Program-made: the position numbers and the translations under genes
Notes under the pieces: model-generated
Databases searched by the model: none
Told to the model about the DNA's origin: nothing
Seen by the model: the letters and a program-made list of their open reading frames with translations, nothing else
Shown here: positions 1-8,483 of the stretch, piece by piece
How the letters are laid out: the number at the start of each line of letters is the position of its first letter
Numbering within the stretch: position 1 is the first letter of the stretch
NCBI GenBank assembly: GCA_011365055.1
Contig: RDOG01000024.1
Coordinates: 1 to 58,778 of the forward strand
From: Promethearchaeota archaeon
Lineage (GTDB): Archaea; Asgardarchaeota; Lokiarchaeia; Helarchaeales; RDOG01
Direction of reading: 5' to 3'
Length of the DNA stretch: 58,778 bases

Positions 1-115
1 GAATTGGGGGTGTTAGTAAGTAAAGATTGGAGCGGAAGATCTGCCGCCCGGTTAATTCAGGAGAGTTGGCATCCAATCAAATCGGGAGAGCTGCAATAAG
101 AGTAAGACAGGGGAG
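1..115 (-). other. 3' flank of the DUF2207-type gene, possible hairpin
   Basis: This stretch lies downstream of the DUF2207-type gene on the minus strand and runs to the window edge. It is richer in G and C than most non-coding DNA here. An inverted repeat (GAGCGG at 30-35 and CCGCCC at 44-49, with one G-U pair) could form a 6-bp hairpin with an 8-base loop. I could not match it to an archaeal SECIS consensus or to a tRNA. The open frame on the plus strand across 27-416 is a shadow. Confidence 0.3.
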
Positions 116-136
116 CTATCGCCCGCCACCGGCTCA
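116..136 (-). other. In-frame TGA followed by Ala-Gly-Gly-Gly-Arg and TAG (possible recoding)
   Basis: The minus-strand frame of the DUF2207-type gene stops at TGA (134-136) and then reads Ala, Gly, Gly, Gly, Arg and TAG (116-118). In the alternating Cys-Ala tail just before it, the TGA stands exactly where the next Cys would fall. From memory, related proteins of this type end in a Cys-Ala repeat followed by AGGGR, so the extension looks like the natural C-terminus. TGA may be read as selenocysteine, may be a TGT/TGC to TGA nonsense change, or may be a sequencing error. Confidence 0.5.
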
Positions 137-1804
137 TGCACATGCACACCCCGCACAGGCACATGCACAAGCACAAATACAAGAACCTCCTCCGCCAGAG
201 CTGCTTCCACGCATTCCACCACCCCAAGACGAGCTTGCAGGAGGAAATATCGTATTTAATACTGAATTTGAGAATGTTGAAAGGTTCTTTACTACTGAAT
301 TTGAGAATGTTTCAAGATTTTTGACAACGTTATTAGCGAATTCAAATCCATTTAATCGAAGTGGCACTCTAGGCATTCGTCCAGCATATATTGGATATGG
401 ACGACGAAAGATATAGTAATAATGGTAATGATAATACCAGTAAGGGACGTATACTTCCCTACCTTTAAATTCCTTATCCATCCTTTTTTCGTCTGGATCT
501 AAAAGTAACCATTCAAAGTTTTCGCTTAAAGTCTTTTCATCGAATTCCTTAATTCCAGATTGCTTTATTTGTTCGAAAGCATTATTCATAATTCGTTTAT
601 AATATAGTTCGGTATCTTTTCTTGAATAACCTTCCATTTTTTTGTTAACATCTTTAATAAAATCTACCATAAATTTCTTAAGAGCACTATCTTTCACACG
701 ATACGTCATTTTTTGACCTTCGAGGCAATCTTTTAGAAAATTTTTCTCATAAGGGTGTAGTTCAGGAGGTTCTTCTTTCTTATCCAATAGAAGAGGCTTC
801 GCCGTAACTACATCTATAGCCCCTTTTCTGATTAATCCAAAGATAATTAATGATACGACCCTATCTAATCTGATTCCTATTAAAATTGCAGCTTCGGGCA
901 CGGTTAGGCCACGCTTAATACCCAGACACTCGATTTTTACCGAAGGTTTCAAATATTTTTGTTTTGCATTCTTCCGATACTTTCTATAAATAAAATAAGT
1001 TCCAATTAAAGCAATAATCGTAATAATTACGATTATTACTATAAAAACTACTTTCTGGATGGGCGAGAATAACCAATAAAGCCAAGAATCAAGCACCACA
1101 CCTGCAGCTTGTATTGGGTAAGATACACCAACATTATATTGTTCAGATTTTGCATTAGTCCAGTTCCAGTTAAATATTAAATTAGTAGCATTATAATAAA
1201 AAGTTGGCTCGGTATAATGATATCTGACAGAATATCCATCAGTAAAACCTTTAGGAAAATGAATATTCACTTCTAAATAATCGACAGAATTACAAATATA
1301 AGAATCAAACCAAGTAGGGCTGAAATCAACAGAAGCCATTGTAAAAGGAGTAATATCATCTCTGAAAACCATAATGGGATTTGTTGCTTTAACATGTAAA
1401 GTCTTAGTAGCTCCACTTTGAATTTTATTAGTCCCCAAATGAATTTCCACTCCCACCATTAAATATTCAGAACGTCTTATATCAGTTATGGGAATTCCAT
1501 CAAGATCAGCTTGAACGCTCGATAAATCATAATAATGGTTCGGAAATCCAATATCTACTATCGGAATGGGAAGATAAGCACGAAATGTTATCCAATATTC
1601 AATATCTATTGCACCATCAGTACGAATAGTTACATTAGCTATTTCAGAGACTACCTTAAAATCATATTCCGTATCATCATCAAAAAATATGTTAGTTCCA
1701 TAAATTTGACTTATTCCAATAATACTTATGAAAGTAATTGAAGTCGCGAGCAATGCGACTATAGCAACTGCAGTTACTTTTTTTAATTTATTAACAGTTA
1801 CCAA
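134..1804 (-). CDS. DUF2207-type membrane protein with Cys-Ala tail
   Basis: A 556-residue membrane protein of unknown function. A first membrane segment (about 10-33) acts as signal or anchor, a beta-rich extracytoplasmic region follows (about 40-245), then a second membrane segment (251-273) with basic residues behind it. The cytoplasmic half begins with a winged-helix-like stretch (about 296-335). This layout matches DUF2207-type proteins. The last 35 residues are Gly/Ser-rich and end in CICACACACAGCACA before a TGA that may not be the true end. The start is TTG, chosen because GGTGA sits 6 bases upstream and overlaps the stop of the preceding gene. It forms a two-gene operon with the zinc-ribbon membrane protein at 1811-2212; a metal-binding or membrane-stress role is only a guess. 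Confidence 0.7.
   Translation of the reverse strand: MVTVNKLKKVTAVAIVALLATSITFISIIGISQIYGTNIFFDDDTEYDFKVVSEIANVTIRTDGAIDIEYWITFRAYLPIPIVDIGFPNHYYDLSSVQADLDGIPITDIRRSEYLMVGVEIHLGTNKIQSGATKTLHVKATNPIMVFRDDITPFTMASVDFSPTWFDSYICNSVDYLEVNIHFPKGFTDGYSVRYHYTEPTFYYNATNLIFNWNWTNAKSEQYNVGVSYPIQAAGVVLDSWLYWLFSPIQKVVFIVIIVIITIIALIGTYFIYRKYRKNAKQKYLKPSVKIECLGIKRGLTVPEAAILIGIRLDRVVSLIIFGLIRKGAIDVVTAKPLLLDKKEEPPELHPYEKNFLKDCLEGQKMTYRVKDSALKKFMVDFIKDVNKKMEGYSRKDTELYYKRIMNNAFEQIKQSGIKEFDEKTLSENFEWLLLDPDEKRMDKEFKGREVYVPYWYYHYHYYYIFRRPYPIYAGRMPRVPLRLNGFEFANNVVKNLETFSNSVVKNLSTFSNSVLNTIFPPASSSWGGGMRGSSSGGGGSCICACACACAGCACA
261..311. repeat. 33-bp spaced direct repeat inside the DUF2207-type gene
   Basis: The 18-base string ACTGAATTTGAGAATGTT occurs at 261-278 and again at 294-311, giving a 33-bp period. 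In the protein it produces an 11-residue repeat (VVKNLxTFSNS-like) in the linker before the Gly/Ser-rich tail. It looks like a small internal duplication that keeps the frame. Confidence 0.75.
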
Positions 1805-1810
1805 TGTTAA

Positions 1811-2212
1811 TCACCATTTTGGTTCTTCCGAAAATTCATTTACGGTATCACAATATGGACAAACTATTGAAATGACTCCATCTTTCATTTTTATACTACT
1901 TCTATCCAGTATCCCTCCACAATTATCACAAGTCAATTTTTTAACCGTGCTTCCTGTTGGAACCGTAACTGAAACATTTTGAACTACATTAACATCAGGT
2001 TGAATTTTTGATCGATACGCGACAAGCACGATCGCACCTGCTATTAATACGAAACCGATACCAGTCATGCTTCCTCCGGTAATAAGCCGTGGTACTGGAT
2101 TTTCAACAGCTGAAGCCATTAAGAATAATGATCCGAAAAGTATTAAGATAATTGCTACAATACCAAGTGCTATTGCCACAAGTAAAAGTAAATTTTTAGT
2201 AAATGAACTCAT
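1811..2212 (-). CDS. Small membrane protein with C-terminal zinc ribbon
   Basis: A 133-residue protein with two membrane segments (about 8-32 and 43-65) and a C-terminal zinc ribbon formed by two CxxC pairs (CDNC and CPYC). The ribbon probably faces the cytoplasm. The gene begins with ATG and ends 6 bases before the TTG start of the DUF2207-type gene; its TGA lies inside the GGTGA ribosome site of that gene, so the two are likely translationally coupled. I do not recognise a named family. Its placement suggests it is a partner or regulator of the larger membrane protein. Confidence 0.65.
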   Translation of the reverse strand: MSSFTKNLLLLVAIALGIVAIILILFGSLFLMASAVENPVPRLITGGSMTGIGFVLIAGAIVLVAYRSKIQPDVNVVQNVSVTVPTGSTVKKLTCDNCGGILDRSSIKMKDGVISIVCPYCDTVNEFSEEPKW

Positions 2213-2303
2213 TTTTTAAACCTACACAGAAATTTGAATAAATAAACTTGAATTAATTAAATCCTCATAAACGTCAATTTAAATCTAATGATTTGTGAAA
2301 TTC

Positions 2304-3704
2304 TTAAGAAGGGATAAATTCAGCATGAATGGATTTAATTGCTGATTCTAATTCTTCTTTTGGAACCAAGATTGAGATGTTAATACCACCGGATGTTTGA
2401 GAAATTGCCAGTACCTTATTATTTTTTAACGCATTAAAGATTCGTCCCAAAATACCGGGTTTATTGAATCCTTCACCAACAATAGCAATTAATCCCACAT
2501 TTTCAACGATGATTTCAAACCACTTGCTGAAAAATGAGCTTTTCTTTAATAGATCACGTGCCTTCTCACCATCCTTGTTCTCAACCACAAAAGTTGTATT
2601 TACTTCAGATGAAGATTGGCACACAAATGACACGTTAATATCATTTGATCCCATAATATCAAAAATTTTTGCCAAAACACCTGGTTGAGAAACTGTAGCA
2701 CTTGAAATTGCAGAAATCATTGCAACTTCAGAAATGTATGTTACGCCTTTCACTAGTTGTATATCTGTACGCCGGTAAATTGTCGAAAACTTTTCTTTTT
2801 TTATGTTTTCAAAGTTTCTAATTTCTAAGGGAATATTTCTTTTTTCTAAAGGACCTATACAACGAGGATGTAGAAGTTTAGCTCCAAAATAAGCTAATTC
2901 TTTTGCTTCTAAATATGAAATTTGTTCTATTAATTTTGCAGAGGGTTCGATATTAGGGTTTGTTGTTAACACACCATCAACATCTTTCCATAATATAACT
3001 TTAGTATCATAATTGGGTTTTAAAGCATAAGCTAAGATTGTGGTAGTAAAATCTGAACCGCCTCGACCTAATGTTGTAATATGAGCTTCCATATTACGGG
3101 CAATAAACCCTGTTATTACAGGAATCACGTTTTGTTCAATAATAGGGATTACTTTTTCGTGAATTTTCTTTTCAGTTATCTCCATTAAAGGTAAGGCATC
3201 ATTATACATGCTATCAGTAATCAAAAATAAATTTGCTGGGAGATATTCACAATCTATATCTTTAGAATTTAAGTACATGGCTAATATCCGAGTAGATAGA
3301 ATTTCACCAAATGAAATGATAAAATCGATTTTATATGGAGTTAACTCATATTCTTCAATATCATGAAGCATTTCTTCAATTTTAAATAGACAATCATCAA
3401 GAAATTCTTTATAGAGTATTTGGAATTTAATGTCCAATACTTTGGTTATGATATTTTCGTGAATTTTTCTTATTTCTCCAATAATATTTTCATGAGCTTC
3501 ATGATCATTTGCTTTTTGAGCAAGTTTTAACAATAGATCTGTAATGCCGTTTAAAGCTGAAGCCACGAATACTAATTTATTATTTTTTTTATAAAGATTC
3601 GTGATTTCTAATATTTTATCAAAAGCTTCTGCATTTCTTAAACAACTACCGCCGAATTTCATCACGATTAAATCCATTTTTAATACCCGAAATTTTTTTT
3701 TCAT
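2304..3704 (-). CDS. lysC: Aspartate kinase with two ACT domains
   Basis: Aspartate kinase phosphorylates aspartate to aspartyl-4-phosphate, the first step towards lysine, threonine and methionine. The amino-acid kinase domain carries the KFGGS motif (16-20) and the GRGGSD motif (213-218). Two ACT regulatory domains follow (about 320-390 and 400-466), as expected for an allosterically controlled enzyme inhibited by an end product. Length, 466 residues, is normal. An alternative ATG at 3677 (residue 10) would give a protein starting MDLIVMKFGGS, closer to the family's usual N-terminus; no ribosome site decides between them. The gene stands alone, divergent from an alpha/beta hydrolase, and no other gene of the pathway is in the window. 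The assignment is firm, the choice of end product is not. Confidence 0.93.
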   Translation of the reverse strand: MKKKFRVLKMDLIVMKFGGSCLRNAEAFDKILEITNLYKKNNKLVFVASALNGITDLLLKLAQKANDHEAHENIIGEIRKIHENIITKVLDIKFQILYKEFLDDCLFKIEEMLHDIEEYELTPYKIDFIISFGEILSTRILAMYLNSKDIDCEYLPANLFLITDSMYNDALPLMEITEKKIHEKVIPIIEQNVIPVITGFIARNMEAHITTLGRGGSDFTTTILAYALKPNYDTKVILWKDVDGVLTTNPNIEPSAKLIEQISYLEAKELAYFGAKLLHPRCIGPLEKRNIPLEIRNFENIKKEKFSTIYRRTDIQLVKGVTYISEVAMISAISSATVSQPGVLAKIFDIMGSNDINVSFVCQSSSEVNTTFVVENKDGEKARDLLKKSSFFSKWFEIIVENVGLIAIVGEGFNKPGILGRIFNALKNNKVLAISQTSGGINISILVPKEELESAIKSIHAEFIPS

Positions 3705-3766
3705 TTAGCTTAAATACATTAGTAAATATTTTTTAATAAATTTTCTAGAAAATATTGGGATATAAC

Positions 3767-4576
3767 ATGCCTTTTGCGAATTTACCTCATATGAAAATGT
3801 ATTATGAAATTATTGGAAATTTGAATTCGAAATTTACATTATTAATGATACATGGGTGGACAGAATCGCATAAATATTGGGTAGAGCAATCTGAATTCTT
3901 CGCCAAATGGTTTAAAATAGTCAGTATCGATTTAAAAGGGCATGGTAAATCTTCAAAAAACAGAAGCGGTTATTCAATACGTAAACTTTCCCGTGATGTT
4001 TACGAATTAAAGCGTTTATTAAATCTTGACAATATAATATTAGTAGGGCATTCACTTGGTGGTATGGTTGTTCTCGATTATTATTTTAGAAGAAATTTTG
4101 GGGAAATTAAAGGATTAATTTTATTTAATACAACTTCAACGCCCTTTAAAATGATACCTAGAAATGTTAGCGAATTGCAAGGACTTGGAAAGTTTGGAGT
4201 AAGAAAAATGTTGATGGGAATATACGATATATCACCAGACATCGTTTTGAACTTGTCAGAGAGAAAAAAACAGAATGTTGACGAATTGATTGAGGAAGCT
4301 AATGCGATGTTACCGTTTGTAACGGTGAGATTAGGAATTGGATCATCAACGTTTAACGTGAACCGTAAGTTACGTGTAATTAGAGCCCCGACTTTGTTAA
4401 TAACAGGAGAATTAGATATGGTTACACCGATAAGGATTATGAAAAGTATGCATGAAAAAATCCCCAATTCAGAATTTCATATTATTAAAAACTCAGGACA
4501 TATGGTAGCAATAGAAAAATGTGAAGAAGTAAATGAAATAATATTTCAATTCTTAAAAAAGCATGATTTCGTTTAA
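3767..4576 (+). CDS. Alpha/beta hydrolase
   Basis: An alpha/beta-hydrolase-fold enzyme of about 269 residues with a full catalytic set: oxyanion region HGW (29-31), nucleophile elbow GHSLGG with Ser96, acid Asp217 in GELDMVTP, and His245 in SGHMV. It is probably cytoplasmic since no signal peptide is seen. The substrate cannot be told; esterases, lactonases and C-C bond hydrolases share this pattern. I prefer the ATG at 3767 over the in-frame TTG at 3755 because MPFANLPHMKMYYE matches the usual family N-terminus and GGGA lies 6 bases upstream. It is divergent from the aspartokinase gene with only about 50 bases between. Confidence 0.85.
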   Translation: MPFANLPHMKMYYEIIGNLNSKFTLLMIHGWTESHKYWVEQSEFFAKWFKIVSIDLKGHGKSSKNRSGYSIRKLSRDVYELKRLLNLDNIILVGHSLGGMVVLDYYFRRNFGEIKGLILFNTTSTPFKMIPRNVSELQGLGKFGVRKMLMGIYDISPDIVLNLSERKKQNVDELIEEANAMLPFVTVRLGIGSSTFNVNRKLRVIRAPTLLITGELDMVTPIRIMKSMHEKIPNSEFHIIKNSGHMVAIEKCEEVNEIIFQFLKKHDFV

Positions 4577-4720
4577 TTTTGAGAAGTAGGTTCGCTACAA
4601 AAATTCATAGAAGGTAATATATTTAGGAAAAACAAAATGAATACCTAATTTTCTTTTAATATCATTAAAAAGAATGAAATTTTTCAAAAAATTTTTAGAT
4701 TAAAAATTCAATTATAGTTT

Positions 4721-5359
4721 ATGGAAGAATCTTTAGGAAATTTGATCAATTCCTTAGAAATATCTAAAAAAAGTGAACTCAATGGTTTAATTAAAGAGCG
4801 TATATCTGAGTTCAAAGAAGTTGGAAATAGTACGAGCTCAGATATTTTCAAAGAACTTTGCTTTTGTATTTTAACAGCAAATTGCGCTGCAGAAAAATGC
4901 ATGTACGTTCAAGAGGAACTTGCCGATGAGGTATTGAAATTAAATGAAGAAGAATTAGCATCAAGACTTAAAGAATTAGGTTATAGATTTCCAAATGTAA
5001 GAGCAAAATATATTTATGAAGCAAGAGAATATGCAAAAAATTTAAAGGAAATGATACAATCATTTGCTTCTAGCGAGGATTTAAGATTATTTTTAGCTAA
5101 AAACATAAAAGGACTAGGATTTAAAGAAGCTAGCCATTTTTTAAGAAATATTGGATATGAAGACCTAGCCATAATAGATTTTCATATAATTGATGTCTTA
5201 AGCAGCCATAAATTACTCGAAAAACCAAAAACTATTACAAAAAAGAAATATCTTGAAATAGAAGAGATACTGAGAAAAATTGGCAAAACTGTGAATTTAA
5301 ACTTGGCAGAATTAGATCTTTATTTATGGCACATGGAAACAGGAAAAATTTTAAAATAA
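4721..5359 (+). CDS. ogg: 8-oxoguanine DNA glycosylase/AP lyase, OGG2 type
   Basis: A base-excision repair enzyme that removes 8-oxoguanine and cleaves the abasic site. The 212-residue length fits the archaeal OGG2 branch of the HhH-GPD superfamily. The helix-hairpin-helix reads KGLGFKEASHFLRNIG, with the catalytic Lys135, and the conserved Asp153 lies in AIIDFHI, where relatives have AILDRHI. It ends one base before the convergent DUF72 gene, so the two transcripts must overlap. No other repair gene is nearby. Confidence 0.9.
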   Translation: MEESLGNLINSLEISKKSELNGLIKERISEFKEVGNSTSSDIFKELCFCILTANCAAEKCMYVQEELADEVLKLNEEELASRLKELGYRFPNVRAKYIYEAREYAKNLKEMIQSFASSEDLRLFLAKNIKGLGFKEASHFLRNIGYEDLAIIDFHIIDVLSSHKLLEKPKTITKKKYLEIEEILRKIGKTVNLNLAELDLYLWHMETGKILK

Positions 5360-5360
5360 A

Positions 5361-6299
5361 TCAATTGTTGAAATTCTTCGAAAATATTTCTTGAATTTGT
5401 CCTTTTAGATCGTAATAATTATTATAAATCCTATCTTCAATGATATTAAGCACCTTTGATAACCGGATCTGCTCATTTTCATTCACTTGTAGTAATTTCC
5501 AGCCATGTTCCGCAAGTAAGATTTTCTTGGATATTGGATACTGGTTCAATTCTTTGATTGACTTCAAAGCAGATTTAACTCCGATTTCTGGGAGATATGA
5601 AAGAAGCGTGTTAGTCTTATTATATTGACCAAATTTGATGGCATCATTTTCCATTCGCATGGTATGAAATGATACTACTACTTTTCTATCAGTTTCTATT
5701 GGTTTTATGAAGGAATAAACATCTTTAATTTCTTTGTTGGATAATTCCCACTTATTTCCATTTCCCCGGCCAAATATTCGAGTGTAGAAGGTATGTTCCA
5801 CATGTAATGGAAGCTCTCGTAAAATATCAGTGACGTGGGTTACCTTATATTTTCTACAAAGGGATTTGAATTGATCTCTTTGAAAAAAAGAAGAGAAAGG
5901 GCCCCGGATCTCCCAAAGGAGTTCCAGGTTTTTTCCTTGAAGATGCTCAAAGAAAAGTGCCGCTTTAGATAGATTTTGTTTTGAGGGATGATAATAAACA
6001 GGAGTTTGAAAAAGTAAAAAAGAAGATCCTAATAATTTGCATATTTTCAATAAATAATCCAAGATTTTTAAATTAGATTCAGTAACTTGGAATGGCGCAT
6101 CATGGCTTAAAACTTTATTTGCCTTAATAGCAAACATAAAATTCCTTGGTACTTTGGAACGCCATTTTTTTACGATTGAAAACTTTGGAAGTTGGTAAAA
6201 TGTAGTATTGACCTCTACAAAATTATAAAGCTTCGAATAATTCACTAATTTGTCTCCGGGCGCGTTGAAATAATGCCACCCACCGCATCCAATAAACAT
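5361..6299 (-). CDS. DUF72 family protein, copy 1
   Basis: A DUF72 protein of about 312 residues, a TIM-barrel-like family of unknown biochemical function that is widespread in archaea and bacteria. The N-terminus (MFIGCGGWHYF) and the VEVNTTFYQLP and FMFAIKANK motifs are typical, and the C-terminal region is longer than in the second copy. The start is ATG at 6299; an in-frame GTG lies two codons upstream. It is the downstream member of a tandem pair, 83 bases behind the other DUF72 gene. The two proteins share the framework but differ widely in sequence, so this is an old duplication rather than a recent one. Confidence 0.85.
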   Translation of the reverse strand: MFIGCGGWHYFNAPGDKLVNYSKLYNFVEVNTTFYQLPKFSIVKKWRSKVPRNFMFAIKANKVLSHDAPFQVTESNLKILDYLLKICKLLGSSFLLFQTPVYYHPSKQNLSKAALFFEHLQGKNLELLWEIRGPFSSFFQRDQFKSLCRKYKVTHVTDILRELPLHVEHTFYTRIFGRGNGNKWELSNKEIKDVYSFIKPIETDRKVVVSFHTMRMENDAIKFGQYNKTNTLLSYLPEIGVKSALKSIKELNQYPISKKILLAEHGWKLLQVNENEQIRLSKVLNIIEDRIYNNYYDLKGQIQEIFSKNFNN

Positions 6300-6382
6300 A
6301 TGCACTCAAGGTAGTATTGTTCAAGTAGAATTTAAAATGAAATGAATCAGTGAAAACAAAGATAAGTGAATTGATTTAAAAT

Positions 6383-7222
6383 TTAAAAGAAACTATCCAA
6401 AGTTTTTGTTGGTTTCCTGACTTTTCCTCTAACAATAGAGAAAGATTTAGGGTTTCGGACTTTTTTTCCAAAAATTCTTAATAATTGAATACAATTCGTT
6501 GGAGCCTGTCCATTTGGATGGTTATTAAAATACCCATATACAGTTTTAACAGAATCAGAAATGGATTGGATTTTTTCTTTCCATTCTTTTAATTGTTCTT
6601 CGGAATATAAATAATCATACCAATGTTTAGGATTCAATCCATGCCATCTAATGTATGTAAAATCGCTTGTTATTTTTAATACAGGAGGAATTAAGGTTTT
6701 TCTTTCATCTGTCTTATAAGGTTCATCAACAATGCAATAAGCCATATTATATTTTTCAAGTAATTGAAAGGTTGTATCAGTAATCCAACTTTTATGTCTG
6801 AATTCAATGGAATACTTATAACGAGTTGGTAATAAAGTAAAGAAATTTTCAAGTTTAGATAAATCCTTGTCGAATTTAGGGCGAAGCTGGATTAGAATTG
6901 GACCTAACTTTGGTTTTAATGCCGTTAAGACATCCAGAAAAGGAGTTAAATCTTGTTTAAACACATCATCTTTATATAATTTATCGTGAGTGATTGATTG
7001 AGGAAATTTTACAGCGAAAATAAAGTCGTTTGGGGTTTTTGAAACCCAATTTCTAACGTATTCAATCCTTGGAATATTATAAAATGTTGTATTAATTTCT
7101 ACAGTTTTAAAAATGGAGGAATAAAATGACAACATATCCTTGGAATCAATATCGCCATTGTAAAAATGTAGTTTCCAATCATCGTAAGACCAACCACTAC
7201 ATCCAAATACAAAATTAGACAT
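6383..7222 (-). CDS. DUF72 family protein, copy 2
   Basis: A DUF72 protein of 279 residues. The family landmarks are clear: FGCSGWSYDDW at the N-terminus, VEINTTFYNIP, FIFAVKFPQSITHDK, IEFRHKSW in the middle and YGYFNNHPNGQAP near the end. The N-terminal fold is that of a TIM barrel, and cytoplasmic location is likely. Function is unknown, although the pattern of conserved Glu, Lys, Arg and His residues suggests an enzyme. It starts with ATG and leads the tandem pair. This copy keeps the canonical family motifs better than copy 1 and may be the ancestral one. Confidence 0.9.
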   Translation of the reverse strand: MSNFVFGCSGWSYDDWKLHFYNGDIDSKDMLSFYSSIFKTVEINTTFYNIPRIEYVRNWVSKTPNDFIFAVKFPQSITHDKLYKDDVFKQDLTPFLDVLTALKPKLGPILIQLRPKFDKDLSKLENFFTLLPTRYKYSIEFRHKSWITDTTFQLLEKYNMAYCIVDEPYKTDERKTLIPPVLKITSDFTYIRWHGLNPKHWYDYLYSEEQLKEWKEKIQSISDSVKTVYGYFNNHPNGQAPTNCIQLLRIFGKKVRNPKSFSIVRGKVRKPTKTLDSFF

Positions 7223-7395
7223 AATTTTATCTCGTTTTTAAAATTATTATTTCTTTTTAACACTTTATTTTTATCGTTGAATTAAATACGATAAACACTT
7301 CTATATACAAATCACCAATTTTTAACATTTTTAAAACCACATCTTTTTATTTAACGGAGAATTTCTCATATTAAATTTAAGGAAGGTATATTTTT

Positions 7396-8337
7396 ATGGT
7401 CAATCCAAGTTCATTGATAATATCATTTTTAACTATAGGGATTCTTATACCTGTAATAATATTAGGTTATTTTTTTTATTTAGGTCGGAATGTGAAAATT
7501 ATTGACTTTAAAGTTGCAGCGGGTTATTGGTCTACCATTGGGTTGATTGCTACCTTAGTAGTCATCATATCAGATATCTTTGAAGGTAATATCTTTGCAA
7601 TGATATTTCTAATGCTACCGGGATTTTTAGTTTCAGCAACTATTTGTCAAGTTATATTAAAAAATCTTAAAAGAAATAGAATAGGATTCGAAAATGCTTT
7701 AGAAGTAGGTCGTAATACAAGTCTTAATGTAGCAAACATGGCAACTGAATTGGCTGCCAGCGCAAGTGAAGTGAATGCTAATGCTAGTGAAGTTTCAGCA
7801 ACAACGCAAGAAGTTAATGAGGAAACTCAAGATCAAGTCAAAAAATTAACTGAAATAAATAAAGCAGCTAGTAAAATCAATATTTTAGCTGGAAAAGTCA
7901 AGAATTCTAGCGATGATATACGAAAAATTATGGATCTTATTACGAATATTGCAGAACAAACAAATCTTCTTGCACTTAATGCAAGCATTGAAGCAGGTCG
8001 TGCTGGAGACCATGGACGGGGATTTGCAGTGGTGGCTGATGAAGTGCGTAAATTAGCTGAGGAATCAAAAAATACTACCAATAATTCAAGAATTAAGATT
8101 TTGGAAATAGTTCAACTAATTGAGGAAACAGGCCTTCAAATTAAAAATATAACCTCAGATATTAGGGGGGCATTAATGGCGGGAGAGCATACAGCAGCAG
8201 CAATGGAAATGATAAATAGTTCTACTGAAGAACAGACAGCCTCAATGGAAGAAATAAATGCAACTGCATCTAGATTAGGAGAATTAAGTGAAAAGTTAAG
8301 AGATGCCCTCACAATTCAAAAAAAGATTACAAAATAA
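7396..8337 (+). CDS. Orphan methyl-accepting chemotaxis-like signal transducer
   Basis: A 313-residue transducer with three predicted membrane helices (about 7-29, 42-61, 66-88) and a cytoplasmic MCP signalling domain. The hairpin tip (about 184-225) contains [20 protein letters not shown] and [18 protein letters not shown], the most conserved CheA/CheW contact region of the family. There is no extracellular sensor domain and no clear HAMP. The membrane part itself may sense, or another protein may supply the input. A strong AAGGAAGGT ribosome site lies about 8 bases before the ATG. No CheA, CheW, CheY or archaellum gene is in the window, so its partner is elsewhere or missing. Confidence 0.88.
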   Translation: MVNPSSLIISFLTIGILIPVIILGYFFYLGRNVKIIDFKVAAGYWSTIGLIATLVVIISDIFEGNIFAMIFLMLPGFLVSATICQVILKNLKRNRIGFENALEVGRNTSLNVANMATELAASASEVNANASEVSATTQEVNEETQDQVKKLTEINKAASKINILAGKVKNSSDDIRKIMDLITNIAEQTNLLALNASIEAGRAGDHGRGFAVVADEVRKLAEESKNTTNNSRIKILEIVQLIEETGLQIKNITSDIRGALMAGEHTAAAMEMINSSTEEQTASMEEINATASRLGELSEKLRDALTIQKKITK

Positions 8338-8483
8338 TAACAAATTTTTTTCTTAATTAAAAAATAAAAAATATTTTTAATTTTCAAAATTTTATTTTTA
8401 TCCGATAGTTATACTTTAATTTGTTCTTTAATTGTTATATTTTTTAATTATTAAAAAAAAAAATTTATTAGTTATCTTATAGC

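Noticed and set aside
1..115. Possible SECIS element after the TGA gene
   Set aside because: A 6-bp hairpin exists at 30-49 but I could not find the conserved archaeal SECIS internal loop. The flank also runs off the window, so neither presence nor absence can be stated.
1..130. Possible tRNA in the G/C-richer first 130 bases
   Set aside because: No cloverleaf could be built on either strand and no T-loop of the GGTTCRA kind was found.
27..416. Open frame of 129 codons on the plus strand with Ala-His and Pro-rich sequence
   Set aside because: It is the complement of the Cys-Ala tail and linker of the DUF2207-type gene on the other strand; it has no ribosome site and the odd composition comes from the repeat.
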